Positions 7,659 through 16,662 of a DNA stretch of 64,000 nt are shown here, piece by piece. The DNA is from Sphingopyxis sp. QXT-31 (GTDB lineage Bacteria > Pseudomonadota > Alphaproteobacteria > Sphingomonadales > Sphingomonadaceae), in assembly GCF_001984035.1 (NCBI RefSeq), contig NZ_CP019449.1, forward strand, positions 3,100,001 to 3,164,000. Reading direction: 5' to 3'. The number at the start of each line of letters is the position of its first letter. The stretch's first letter is position 1. The notes beneath the pieces were generated by a model. It searched no databases, was not told the DNA's origin, and saw only the letters and a list, made by a program, of their open reading frames with translations. Both the position numbers and the translations under genes were made by a program.

Positions 7659-8359
7659 GCCTGCTTCCTCTTGCGGCGTTTGAAGGACCAGATCAGCAGC
7701 CACGCACCGGAAAGCGCCATCGCGAAGACGCTCCAGGTCGCGATGCGCAGCAACGGGTTGTTGACGTCGGTCCGCTCATCATAGTCCATGATGTGGAGCA
7801 TCCACGCGAAATCGAAGACGCGCCACAATGCGTGGCGGCGCGAAATGAGCTCGCCGGTCGTCGGCGACAGGTAGAGCGTCGGGCGGTTCCAGCCTTCGAA
7901 CTCGATCTGCCAATAGGGTGGCTTGCGCGCCTGCATTTCCTGAGGCGCCTCGGTCAAAAGTCGCACCGAGACGATCTCGCCGTCACCGGTGTAGATGCGC
8001 CGTGCCTGTTCGCGAACCTGGGACTCGGTCAGGGCAGGCAGCGGCGCACCCGAACGCGCGTCGAACAGGCGCGCGCCTTCAGGGGTCTCGGCGCGCCAGA
8101 CCGGTTGGCCGAAAAAGCGCTGGAGACGGATTTCAGACACCCCCGGCGCGGCCGCGACGACCTTCGACGGCGCTGCGAGTCCGTCGAGGTCGAAGGGCTG
8201 GGCCACCGGGGAGCGCACCAGATGATCGCCGTGGATGGTGTCGATGTGAACGACCACCATGTAGAAGCCGGTCAACGTCCAGAGCAAAGCCTGGACGCCC
8301 ACCACCAGCGCCAGCCATTTATGCGTTCGCCGGACGAGCAGCGGCCAACGGATCGCCAT
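7655..8359 (-). CDS. PepSY-associated membrane protein (first of pair)
   Basis: The 234-residue protein repeats the layout of its downstream paralogue: RRTHKWLALVVGVQALLWTLTGFYM at the N-terminus, a periplasmic domain, HIMDYDERTD, and a final membrane helix with a KRRKRK tail. It starts 11 bases after the receptor gene's stop and ends in an ATGA overlap with the second PepSY gene, so receptor and both PepSY genes form one operon. It probably helps move or reduce the ligand at the inner membrane. Confidence 0.8.
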   Translation of the reverse strand: MAIRWPLLVRRTHKWLALVVGVQALLWTLTGFYMVVVHIDTIHGDHLVRSPVAQPFDLDGLAAPSKVVAAAPGVSEIRLQRFFGQPVWRAETPEGARLFDARSGAPLPALTESQVREQARRIYTGDGEIVSVRLLTEAPQEMQARKPPYWQIEFEGWNRPTLYLSPTTGELISRRHALWRVFDFAWMLHIMDYDERTDVNNPLLRIATWSVFAMALSGAWLLIWSFKRRKRKQA

Positions 8360-8370
8360 ATCGATTACCC

Positions 8371-11076
8371 TCAGAACGCGGTGCGGAAGCCGACGTAGAA
8401 ACGCCGTCCGAGCAGATCATAGGTCATCGTGTCGGTGTTCGCATCGGTGAAGCTCTGGATATAGGGGGCCTTGCGATCGAAGAGGTTGTCGACACCAAGC
8501 TGGAAGCGCGTCTTCTCGTCAATCTCATAGGCGACCTGAAGGTTGTGATAGAAGACATTCGGCGTGCTGTAGCCGATCTCTCCGGGAGCCGCATTAAAGT
8601 CGGTCGCCTTGCCGATCCACTGCGTCGACCAAGTCGCGCTGACACCATCTTTTTCAGCGGTCAGCACGCCATAGCCGCGCCATTTCGGATAGCCGCCATT
8701 GCCGCCGCCGATAAAGCCGTCGAAGTCGATCGGCGCGCCGCCGGGGAAAGGCAGGACCACATATTTGTTGAGATAGGTCACGTTGACGTCGAGCGAGACG
8801 TTCACGCTGCCGATGTCATTGTTGTAAACGAGACCCAGATCGAGGCCGTTCATTTCTTCGCGGCCCGTGTTGATCGGTTGCGCGGAGAGGAAGGTAACCT
8901 CGCCGGTCAACGGGCTGCGGGTAAAATCTTCGCAGAAGGGATGCGAAAGATTCTGGCTCGCATAACAAATGCTGAGCTTTGTCGAGCCCGGAATAGCACG
9001 GATCGCATCCTTGATCTTGATGTCGAACCAGTCGGCAGTGAGCGAGAGTCCCGGAACCAGTCCCTTCGGTGAAATCACCGTCCCGACGGTCCAGGTCGTC
9101 GAGCTTTCGGGTTTCAGATTCTCGTTGCCGCCGACCGTTGTCAGGATCGTTGTACCGAGCTGAACATAATTGGCCGGCACGCCCGACGCCTGACAATTGG
9201 CGATCAGTGTCGCATTGCCGCTGGTCGAATAGCGCGAGCAGGGGTCGGTGGTCGTCAGATTGCCCTCGGAGACGCCGCCGAACAATTCGGGGACGTTCGG
9301 AATGCGAAAGCCGGTGCCGTAGGTGCCGCGCAGGCGGAAGCTGTCATTGATGACCCAGTCGACGCTCCCCTTGTAGTTCCAGTCGCTGCCGAACAGGTCG
9401 TAGTTCGAGTAGCGAACCGCGCCGTCGAGGGTAAGCGACTGGAAGAAGGGTGTGTCGGCCAGAACGGGCACCGACAGTTCGAGATAGGCTTCCTTCGCCG
9501 TGCTCGTTCCGGAGATCGGATCCTGCTGGTTGGTGTTCGCGATACCGAGCACCGTCAGCGGATCGGGATCGCGCCAACCCTTTTCCTTGCGATAGACGAC
9601 ACCCGCCGCGAAGGAGACGGGGCCTGCGGGCAGCTTGAAGAGATCGCCGTTGATATCGGCGGTGACCGTCGCAAGCTCGTTGCCGCCGCGGTCGCGCGAC
9701 GTGAACAGGATATAGTCGAGAACCTCCGGGGTCAGGTCGCCGAACCCGAGATAGTCGGCGCAGGGGATCGTGGCACCGGCAGCAAGACTGCACTTGGTCG
9801 TATCGAGGGAATTCGCCACTCGCTCGAGATTGGCGATGTTGGTCGAACCATCGACCGCGGTGTTGCGGCCGAAGGCGCCCGCGATTTCCCATCCCCAATC
9901 GTTCGAGAGCTTGCCGCGGAGGCCAAACGTACCCTGCCAGGTATCGGTTTCCTGGAAGAATTGGCGCGGGCCGGGCTCGGCGAGGCGGCGCTGGATGAGG
10001 ACGATATTCTGCCCCGTCGGATTGGTGGGATTGCTCGCCGCGATCGAGAGGTTGCGCAGCGTTCCGGGCGTCGCGATCTGATTCGACTTGCGGAAGGTGT
10101 AAAGGAATTCGCCGAACGCCTCGATATTGTCAGTGATGTCATAGTCGGCGAAAAACGCCGTGCTCACGCGCTCGACCGGGCTCACCGCGTTGAGGAACGG
10201 GTTCGAGTTGAAGTTGTGCTTGGCAGCGCTGTACGGCTCGAAGAAGTTGCCGTTACCGCCCAGCACCTGATTGAAGTTGATCTGCTGGCCGTTCGGCAGC
10301 ACCGCGCGGCCGCCGATCGTCGAGGCGCTGTTCACGCAGCTCAGCATGCCGGGCGTGGTTTCGGCAAGCGAGCAAGGCGCGCGCGTTGCCATATTGACCG
10401 CGCTCGTCTTCTGATAGGTGACCGCCGCCATGAAACCGCCGCGATCGTTGCGGACGCCCCACAGGAGGTCGGCGGTGAAGTCCGAGCCATCGCCCTTTTC
10501 GGTGATGCCTTGGCGCACGCTGAGGCCGAGACCTTCATAGTCGGTGCGCGTTACAAGGTTGACGACACCCGCCATCGCGTCGGCGCCATAGATTGCCGAG
10601 GCGCCGTCCTTGAGCACATCGGTGCGTGCGAGCGCCGCGACGGGAATCATGTTGAGGTCGGGCGAGGAGTTCGCCCCGGTGCCGCCCGCGACGAGGCGGC
10701 GGCCGTTGAGCAGGACGAGGGTGCGCTTGATGCCGAGACCGCGCAGGTTCACCTGCGCCGTGCCATATCCATTGTTCGCCCAATAGGCCGACGTCTGGTT
10801 GCCCGCGAAACCGGCGTTGGCCGGCAAGCGCTGCAGCACCGTCTCGATATTGACGACGCCGGTGTTCTCGATCTGCTCGGCCGACACGACGGTCGCCGGG
10901 CCGACGCCTGCGAGGTCCTGGCGGCGGATGCGCGAGCCGGTCACGACGATGTCCGATGCGTTCGGAGCATCCTCGGCGGCGGGTGACTGCGTCGCGGCAC
11001 CGCTCTGCGCGAGCGCGGGTGTTGCAAAAGTGGCGACCGCTGCGGCGCTGGCGAGCAAAATTGTCCTGGTCATCAT
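8371..11076 (-). CDS. TonB-dependent outer-membrane receptor
   Basis: The 901-residue protein has a cleavable signal (TFATPALAQ), a TonB-box-like DIVVTGSRI, a plug domain (VNLRGLGIKRTLVLLNGRR, VLKDGASAIYGADAMAGVVN), and a long beta-barrel ending in YVGFRTAF with the terminal phenylalanine expected for BAM recognition. It heads the operon with two PepSY genes. The N-terminus lacks a secretin/TonB-signalling extension, so it should not work through an ECF/FecR pair. The ligand is unknown; the HutC-like regulator suggests an amino-acid or amino-acid-derived compound. Regulation probably involves the palindrome at 11124-11133. Confidence 0.93.
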   Translation of the reverse strand: MMTRTILLASAAAVATFATPALAQSGAATQSPAAEDAPNASDIVVTGSRIRRQDLAGVGPATVVSAEQIENTGVVNIETVLQRLPANAGFAGNQTSAYWANNGYGTAQVNLRGLGIKRTLVLLNGRRLVAGGTGANSSPDLNMIPVAALARTDVLKDGASAIYGADAMAGVVNLVTRTDYEGLGLSVRQGITEKGDGSDFTADLLWGVRNDRGGFMAAVTYQKTSAVNMATRAPCSLAETTPGMLSCVNSASTIGGRAVLPNGQQINFNQVLGGNGNFFEPYSAAKHNFNSNPFLNAVSPVERVSTAFFADYDITDNIEAFGEFLYTFRKSNQIATPGTLRNLSIAASNPTNPTGQNIVLIQRRLAEPGPRQFFQETDTWQGTFGLRGKLSNDWGWEIAGAFGRNTAVDGSTNIANLERVANSLDTTKCSLAAGATIPCADYLGFGDLTPEVLDYILFTSRDRGGNELATVTADINGDLFKLPAGPVSFAAGVVYRKEKGWRDPDPLTVLGIANTNQQDPISGTSTAKEAYLELSVPVLADTPFFQSLTLDGAVRYSNYDLFGSDWNYKGSVDWVINDSFRLRGTYGTGFRIPNVPELFGGVSEGNLTTTDPCSRYSTSGNATLIANCQASGVPANYVQLGTTILTTVGGNENLKPESSTTWTVGTVISPKGLVPGLSLTADWFDIKIKDAIRAIPGSTKLSICYASQNLSHPFCEDFTRSPLTGEVTFLSAQPINTGREEMNGLDLGLVYNNDIGSVNVSLDVNVTYLNKYVVLPFPGGAPIDFDGFIGGGNGGYPKWRGYGVLTAEKDGVSATWSTQWIGKATDFNAAPGEIGYSTPNVFYHNLQVAYEIDEKTRFQLGVDNLFDRKAPYIQSFTDANTDTMTYDLLGRRFYVGFRTAF

Positions 11077-11123
11077 AGCGAAACCCCCTGATGGTTGGCT
11101 GATTCCCCTCAGAGAGCATCAAA

Positions 11124-11133
11124 TGTATATACA
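11124..11133. promoter_or_regulatory. TGTATATACA palindrome, candidate HutC-type operator
   Basis: This perfect ten-base palindrome lies 48 bases upstream of the TonB receptor start. Published HutC sites have a TGTAxxTACA core, so it is a plausible operator for the HutC-like protein at 6158. It is preceded on the minus strand by TTGACC at 11139-11134, a good -35 hexamer, so a bound repressor would cover the promoter. The remainder of 11077-11361 contains an A/T-rich stretch but no gene. Confidence 0.55.
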
Positions 11134-11361
11134 GGTCAATAAGAATTTATTGAATCATATCAATTAGTTATGAAGGAAATTCCGGGCGCACGATACCTAT
11201 TAGATACGCACGCCAAAGCTCTACCCCTCATCAATTTTGAAATTTTTTTTCCGGCCTGAGCCTTTTCGCGCAAGGAGCCGGCTGGCCCCTCCCTCGGCTT
11301 ACTTATGAAATGACATGATTAAGTGGGTCGGCACAGCTTGGGGGCGACCGACTTGAGCCGC

Positions 11362-12114
11362 TCAATGCGAAAGTATCTGTTCGAGAAAGGTCCGTGCACG
11401 CTCGCTTTTCGGCGCGGCGAAAAAATCGGCCGGCCTTGCGTCTTCGATGATCTGGCCCTGATCCATGAAAAGAATGCGATCGGCCGCCTCGCGCGCGAAT
11501 CCCATTTCGTGCGTCACGCACACCATCGTCCGTCCTTCGCCGGCAAGGGCCGTCATCACATCGAGTACCTCTTTGATCATCTCGGGATCGAGCGCCGATG
11601 TCGGCTCGTCGAAGAGAAGAATCCTGGGTTCCATCGCCAGAGCGCGAGCTATTGCGGCCCGCTGTTGCTGCCCTCCCGAGAGCTGCCCCGGATATTTGCC
11701 CGCCTGGTCGCCAATCCTCACCTTGTCCAAATAGGATATGGCGCGCGCCTCCGCCTCCGGAAGAGACAGGCCGCCGAGCAGGACGGGTGCGAGGGTGCAA
11801 TTCTCGAGCACAGTCTTGTGCGGAAACAGATTGAACTGCTGAAAGACCATGCCGACGGCGCGGAGCGCCGCAACTGCCTCCCGCGACGCGTCGGTAATCT
11901 TGGCCCCCTCGATCAGGACGGCGCCGGAGTCGGGCACCTCGAGCCTGTTCATGCAGCGAATGAGCGTCGACTTGCCGGAGCCCGAAGGCCCGCAAATCAC
12001 GATCCGCTCGCGCGGGGCGATTTCGAGGTCGATCGAGCGGAGCGCATGATAGGCGCCATAATATTTGTCGACCTGCCGCAAGCTGACGGCCGCGTGGCCC
12101 GAGGCGTCGGTCAT
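11362..12114 (-). CDS. aapP: Amino-acid ABC transporter ATP-binding protein (AapP/GlnQ type)
   Basis: This 250-residue ATPase carries Walker A GPSGSGKST, Q-loop FQQFNLFPHKT, signature LSGGQQQR, Walker B ILLFDEPTSALDPE and the H-loop histidine in THEMGFA. FQQFNLFPH and THEMGFAR are characteristic of polar amino-acid importers. The ATG at 12114 overlaps the lyase stop by four bases; a longer frame from 12267 would run through the lyase gene and is rejected. It is the last gene of the binding protein/fused permease/lyase/ATPase operon. Confidence 0.92.
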   Translation of the reverse strand: MTDASGHAAVSLRQVDKYYGAYHALRSIDLEIAPRERIVICGPSGSGKSTLIRCMNRLEVPDSGAVLIEGAKITDASREAVAALRAVGMVFQQFNLFPHKTVLENCTLAPVLLGGLSLPEAEARAISYLDKVRIGDQAGKYPGQLSGGQQQRAAIARALAMEPRILLFDEPTSALDPEMIKEVLDVMTALAGEGRTMVCVTHEMGFAREAADRILFMDQGQIIEDARPADFFAAPKSERARTFLEQILSH

Positions 12115-13358
12115 GACGCCTGCCCCCGGCCGCGTAGCGCTCGTACCCGCGCGAAGGCTGCGGCGAGGTCGGCGATCAGATCCTGCGGCGCTTCGAGTCC
12201 GGCGTGAATGCGGATCAGCGCCCCATCTGCCTCGCCATTCGGAAAATCGCGGATCGGAGCGGGCCACGCCGGAACCGCGAGACTTTCGAAGCCGCCCCAG
12301 CTCGAACCCAGCTGGAATAACGAGAATTCGTTGAAAAAGGCGCTAGTTTCGGGCGGGGTAAGACCGTCGAGCTGAACACCGAACAATCCGGACGCACCGG
12401 TGAAATCCCGCTTCCAGATCGCATGGCCGGGGTCGGCGGGATGAGCCGGATAGCGGACCGCAACCACTTCGGGTTGCTGGGCGAACCATTCGATCAGCGT
12501 CGTTGCGGTGCGCTGGTGGCGTTCAAGGCGCGCATCGAGCGTCCTGATGCCCCGGTGGACCAGATAGCAATTGTCGGGACTCGCGCAGTTGCCCCAGCGC
12601 GCCGCCGCGTCCTTGAGCTGGCGGTAGACGGCATCACTGGCGGCCGTCATCGTGCCGAGCAGACAGTCGGAGTGCCCCGAGAGATATTTGGTTGCCGAAG
12701 CAAGCGAGATGTCGACCCCGTGGGCCAAGGGCTTGAAGAAAAGCGGCGTCGCCCAGGTGTTGTCGAGAGCGGTCAATATGCCCCGGCTGCGTGCAACGGC
12801 CGTGATCGCGGGGACGTCGATCATATCGAATGTCTGCGAGCCCGGGGTCTCCATATAGATGAGCCGGGTGTTGCTGCGGCACAGCCCGGCAATCTCCGCT
12901 CCGATATCGGGCCGGAAATATTCCACCTCGACCCCGAAACGCGCGAGAACGTCGGTCAGAAACTTGCGGGTCGGCCCATAGACGCAATCCGCAACGAGCA
13001 GATGATCGCCCCCGGCCACGAAAGCCGTGAGGGCCAGCGCGATCGCGCTGGTTCCGGACGAGGTGATGACGGTGTTGCAGCCGCCTTCAAGTTCGCTGAC
13101 AGCCTCGGCGAGCGCAAAGGTCGTTCGCGTTCCGTACAGGCCATAGATGACCTCATCGTAGAGACCCTGGTGCCGGTCCATATAGGCCTCGACGCTGTCG
13201 TAGATAATGGTCGAGGCTCGATCGACGGGCGGATTGATGAGGCCCCGCTGATCGCGCGGGCGGGGACCGCCGTGCACGGCACGCGTCGGATCCTGCCAAG
13301 CGTGCCCTTTCGGGCTCGCCGGCTCCTCGAGCCATTTTCCGTCATGATTATCCTGCAT
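12111..13358 (-). CDS. metC: PLP-dependent cystathionine beta-lyase/C-S lyase
   Basis: The 415-residue protein is a Cys/Met-metabolism PLP enzyme. The lysine that binds PLP is K224 in SATKYLSGHSD, with the preceding LDNTWATPLFFKP and the substrate-side YGLYGTRT and SSGTSAIA regions all present. It would cleave cystathionine or related thioether amino acids to homocysteine, pyruvate and ammonia. Its start lies inside the end of the permease gene (11-base overlap) and its stop overlaps the ATPase start, so it is embedded in the transporter operon. This suggests that the imported substrate is a sulfur amino acid. A methionine gamma-lyase activity cannot be excluded from sequence alone. Confidence 0.9.
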   Translation of the reverse strand: MQDNHDGKWLEEPASPKGHAWQDPTRAVHGGPRPRDQRGLINPPVDRASTIIYDSVEAYMDRHQGLYDEVIYGLYGTRTTFALAEAVSELEGGCNTVITSSGTSAIALALTAFVAGGDHLLVADCVYGPTRKFLTDVLARFGVEVEYFRPDIGAEIAGLCRSNTRLIYMETPGSQTFDMIDVPAITAVARSRGILTALDNTWATPLFFKPLAHGVDISLASATKYLSGHSDCLLGTMTAASDAVYRQLKDAAARWGNCASPDNCYLVHRGIRTLDARLERHQRTATTLIEWFAQQPEVVAVRYPAHPADPGHAIWKRDFTGASGLFGVQLDGLTPPETSAFFNEFSLFQLGSSWGGFESLAVPAWPAPIRDFPNGEADGALIRIHAGLEAPQDLIADLAAAFARVRALRGRGQAS

Positions 13359-15540
13359 AGTCTAGTTTCCGTTCGATCTTCATGCTGAGCCGGGACAGGG
13401 AGAAACAGAGGAGGAAGAAGATTGTCCCGGTGAAAAGATAGGCTTCGGCGAAATAGGGTCGCCATTGCGCCTCGACGTAGGAGAGGCGGGTCGTCTGCAA
13501 CAAATCGAAGACGCCGACGATGAGGACGAGCGTCGTGTTCTTCACCTCGCTAATCGAAGTGTTGACCAGTCCGGGTACGCTGACTTTCAGCGCCTGCGGC
13601 AACAGGATATGGCGCCGCGCCTGCCATTTGGTGAGGCCGAGAGCGTGCGCGGCCTCGGCCTGCCCGACGGGAACCGCCAGCAGGCCGCCCCGGATGACCT
13701 CGGCCATATAGGCGGCAGTGAAGAATATGAGCGCGAGCTGGACGCGCGGCAGGCTGTCGATCGAGAGATAAGAGGGCACGAACAGCGGAAACAGGACCGC
13801 AGCGAGGAAGAGCACCCCGATCAGCGGCGTTCCGCGAACCAGCTCGATGAAGACGACGCTCGGCCAGCGAATGCCGCGCCGCGTCGACCTGCGGCCGAAC
13901 GCGAGGAGTATGGCCAGCGGAAACGCGCCGACAACCGCGAGGCTCGCGAGCAGCAATGTGACCGGCAGGCCGCTCCACTTCTCCATCGGGACATAGGAAA
14001 GGCCCGCGAATCCTCCTCGTAGCAGAAGTACCGCCACCGCGATCGCGCCGAGCCAGGCTAGGCCGAGGCGGCTACGCCAAAATCGCGGGACGAAGGAGAA
14101 CGCGAGGCAGGAAAGCAGCGCCGCCGCCGCCGCTGCGGACCGCCACTGCTCGGCTTCGGGATAGGTTCCGAACAATATAAGCCGCGCATTTTCGCGGAGG
14201 AATGGCCAGCAGGCACCGCTGGCCAAACGGCAATCGGCCGCGCCCCCGGCGAATGTCGCCTCAAACAGCAGCCACGAGAGTCCCTTGCCGACGAAAGCCG
14301 CGGTCATGGCGAGGATCGCGATGGTCAGTATCGACTGGCGTCCTCCTCTGAACAGATTGCGCCGCATCCACGACGGCCAGGCCGCCGCCGAGCGTAGCGG
14401 AAAGGGTTCGAGGGGCGCCGACTGGATGCTGCGGCCGGGCTGCCCGGCAACGGTCCAGCCCAACCGGCGGGCATAGCGGCCGGTAACGAACGCCAAGGAC
14501 AGCGAGAGCAGGAGAAACGTCGCGACGATCAGACCGACGCCTTCGATCGCCTGACCTGTCTGGCTGATGACGGTATCGACCACCGAGACAAATTCGGGAT
14601 ATCCGATCGCGACGCCCAGGGAGCTGTTCTTGATCGTGTTGAGATGCCAGCTCGTCATCGGCGGTATGGCAATGCGCAGCGCTTGCGGGATCACGATCCG
14701 TCCCATCGTTTGCGCGGGCGACAGGCCGAGCGCTTTGGCGGCCTCGCTCTGCCCTGCTGGAACGGCGAGGATCGCGCCGCGGAATATCTCGGCCAGATAG
14801 GCCGAGGCATAGACCGAAAGGCTGGTGACCAGAGTCAGAAACTCCGTTGAGAAGGACAGTCCGCCGACGGTTCCGAAGCGCCCCGCCCGCGGCAGATCGA
14901 TCCCGCCCCACAGCAAGAGCGGCACCAGGGAGATGCCGGCGAAGGCCAGCGCAGTGCGCGTGCGAACGGCTCCTCGCCGCACGGCACCCAGCAGGATCGC
15001 ACAGGCGACGATCGCGATGAGCAAGACCGGCCGTCCCGGATCGGCCAAGGAGAGCGCGGGGAGGTGCAATCCCCGATTATCGAGGTCGAACGGTCCGACG
15101 GCGCCCGGGCCGGGTCCGGGCAGACCGAACAGCAGCGCGGCGTACCAGACGAACATCTGGAGCAGCAGGGGAATATTGCGAACCAGCTCGATATAAAGGC
15201 CGGAGAGCCTCGCAAGCAGCCAGTTGGACGACAGGCGCGCCATGCAGACCGCGAGGCCGAGCAAGGTCGAGAAGATGATGCCGAGCGCCGATATCAGGAG
15301 CGTGTTGAGAAGACCCACCGCCAGCGCCGCGGCATAGGAATCGCCAGGCGCGTAAGCAATCAGCGTTTCGCCAATCGCGAAGCCCGCCCGGTCGAACAGG
15401 AAACCGAACCCCGTCCGGATGTTTCGGTCCGCTAGATTGTCCGCCAATGTCGCAAACAGGCCGTAGGCGACCACAAGCCCGCCCGCGATCAGCAGCCAGG
15501 GCAACGCAGCGATGGCAAGCCGCCTGTGTTTATGGTTCAT
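13348..15540 (-). CDS. Fused amino-acid ABC permease (AapQ-AapM in one chain)
   Basis: The 730-residue protein carries two complete HisM-type permease modules. The first (residues 1 to about 370) has YIELVRNIPLLLQMF and an EAA-like loop with GQSEAAKALGLSPAQTM and IVIPQALRIA. The second (about 390 to 730) has FIELVRGTPLIGVLFL, GQAEAAHALGLTKWQA and ILLPQALKVSVP. In characterised AapJQMP systems AapQ and AapM are separate polypeptides, each of roughly half this size. No stop or frameshift lies between them; a cytoplasmic stretch with PSWMRRNLF joins them. The ATG overlaps the binding-protein stop by four bases. Function as an L-amino-acid import channel is well supported. Confidence 0.88.
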   Translation of the reverse strand: MNHKHRRLAIAALPWLLIAGGLVVAYGLFATLADNLADRNIRTGFGFLFDRAGFAIGETLIAYAPGDSYAAALAVGLLNTLLISALGIIFSTLLGLAVCMARLSSNWLLARLSGLYIELVRNIPLLLQMFVWYAALLFGLPGPGPGAVGPFDLDNRGLHLPALSLADPGRPVLLIAIVACAILLGAVRRGAVRTRTALAFAGISLVPLLLWGGIDLPRAGRFGTVGGLSFSTEFLTLVTSLSVYASAYLAEIFRGAILAVPAGQSEAAKALGLSPAQTMGRIVIPQALRIAIPPMTSWHLNTIKNSSLGVAIGYPEFVSVVDTVISQTGQAIEGVGLIVATFLLLSLSLAFVTGRYARRLGWTVAGQPGRSIQSAPLEPFPLRSAAAWPSWMRRNLFRGGRQSILTIAILAMTAAFVGKGLSWLLFEATFAGGAADCRLASGACWPFLRENARLILFGTYPEAEQWRSAAAAAALLSCLAFSFVPRFWRSRLGLAWLGAIAVAVLLLRGGFAGLSYVPMEKWSGLPVTLLLASLAVVGAFPLAILLAFGRRSTRRGIRWPSVVFIELVRGTPLIGVLFLAAVLFPLFVPSYLSIDSLPRVQLALIFFTAAYMAEVIRGGLLAVPVGQAEAAHALGLTKWQARRHILLPQALKVSVPGLVNTSISEVKNTTLVLIVGVFDLLQTTRLSYVEAQWRPYFAEAYLFTGTIFFLLCFSLSRLSMKIERKLDYAG

Positions 15541-16607
15541 CGCATCGGCAACGGGTAGATCAGCCCGCCGTCCCGATAGAGCTTATTCTGTCCGCGTTCG
15601 ACGCCGAGCGGCGTAATGTGCCGGTCGAAGATTTCGCCATAATTGCCGGTCGCCTCGATTGCCCGGTACGCCCAGTCATCGTCGAGGCCGAGCGACTTGC
15701 CGAATCCGGGCAAGCCGCCGAGCATCTTGCGCACTTCAGGGTCGCGCGAGGCCATACGCATGCGCGCGGCATTCGCGCGGGTGACCCCCATTTCCTCGGC
15801 AGCGAAGAGCGCGTTCAGCACCCATTTGTTGATCTCATACCATTGCTCGTCGTCGCTGCGCACGACTGGGCCGACCGGTTCTTTGGTGAGCCGCTCGGGC
15901 AGCACCACATAATCGTCGGGATGTGCGGTGTCGGCCAGGCGGATCACCGTCAGCGTGAAGGCATCGGTGGTCATTGCGTCGCACCGCCCGGCAAAGAAGG
16001 CGAGCTTGGCTTCCTCGGGATTCTCGAACACGACCGACAGGAAACGCAGCCCCTTGCGCTCGAAATATTCGGCGGTGTTGAGTTCGGAGGTCGTCCCCTT
16101 GGTGATGCAGATCGATGCGCCATCGAGATCCGTCGGAAGCCGCACGCCCGATCGCCGGGGCACCAAGAAGCTCTGCCCGTCATAATACATGGTGCCGACG
16201 AAATTCACCCCGAGGTCGGTGTCGCGCGTCAGCGTCCATGTGGTCGTCCGCGACAGGACGTCGGCCTCGCCCGTCTGCACGATCGTGAAGCGCTTGTTCG
16301 AGGCGACCGGCATGAACCGGACCTTGCGGGCATCGCCGAGGACCGCAGCGGCGAGCGCCCGGCAGTAATCGACGAAGAAGCCCTGCCAGCGTCCGCGCTT
16401 GTCGAGATAGGACATGCCGAGCTGCCCCGTATGAATTGCGCAATTGAGCGTTCCGCGCGCGCGAATCCGCGCAAGCGTCGACCCCTTCGCCGCGGCGATT
16501 TCATGCCCACCGGTGCCGGCGGGCTCGCGGCCGCAGCCGCCGAGTAACAGGGCGCCTGCGGCGAGCAGCGCCGGTAACCAGCGGCGCGATGCGTGCGACC
16601 TATTCAT
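15537..16607 (-). CDS. aapJ: Amino-acid ABC transporter substrate-binding lipoprotein (AapJ type)
   Basis: The protein begins MNRSHASRRW with a lipobox LLLGGC, so it should be lipid-anchored. The mature part is an AapJ-like family-3 binding protein: CAIHTGQLGMSYLDKRG, GFFVDYCRALAAAV, TWTLTRDTDLGVNF and ARMRMASRDPEV are family-typical. I chose the ATG at 16607 over 16634 because it gives a normal signal peptide. It is the first gene of the operon, divergent from the LysR gene with only 55 bases between them. It would deliver amino acids to the fused permease. Confidence 0.9.
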   Translation of the reverse strand: MNRSHASRRWLPALLAAGALLLGGCGREPAGTGGHEIAAAKGSTLARIRARGTLNCAIHTGQLGMSYLDKRGRWQGFFVDYCRALAAAVLGDARKVRFMPVASNKRFTIVQTGEADVLSRTTTWTLTRDTDLGVNFVGTMYYDGQSFLVPRRSGVRLPTDLDGASICITKGTTSELNTAEYFERKGLRFLSVVFENPEEAKLAFFAGRCDAMTTDAFTLTVIRLADTAHPDDYVVLPERLTKEPVGPVVRSDDEQWYEINKWVLNALFAAEEMGVTRANAARMRMASRDPEVRKMLGGLPGFGKSLGLDDDWAYRAIEATGNYGEIFDRHITPLGVERGQNKLYRDGGLIYPLPMR

Positions 16608-16662
16608 AAACGAGGCTTTCAATGCTAGCGCCATAAGAAATAGCTATAGGGAGCGATGTCCG

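Noticed and set aside
11250..11290. Possible intrinsic terminator with a T-run near CCGGC...GCCGG
   Set aside because: The T-run is on the wrong side of the weak stem for both strands.
12423..13388. 321-codon plus-strand ORF
   Set aside because: Complete antisense shadow of the metC-like gene, produced by high-GC codon use; no start signal.
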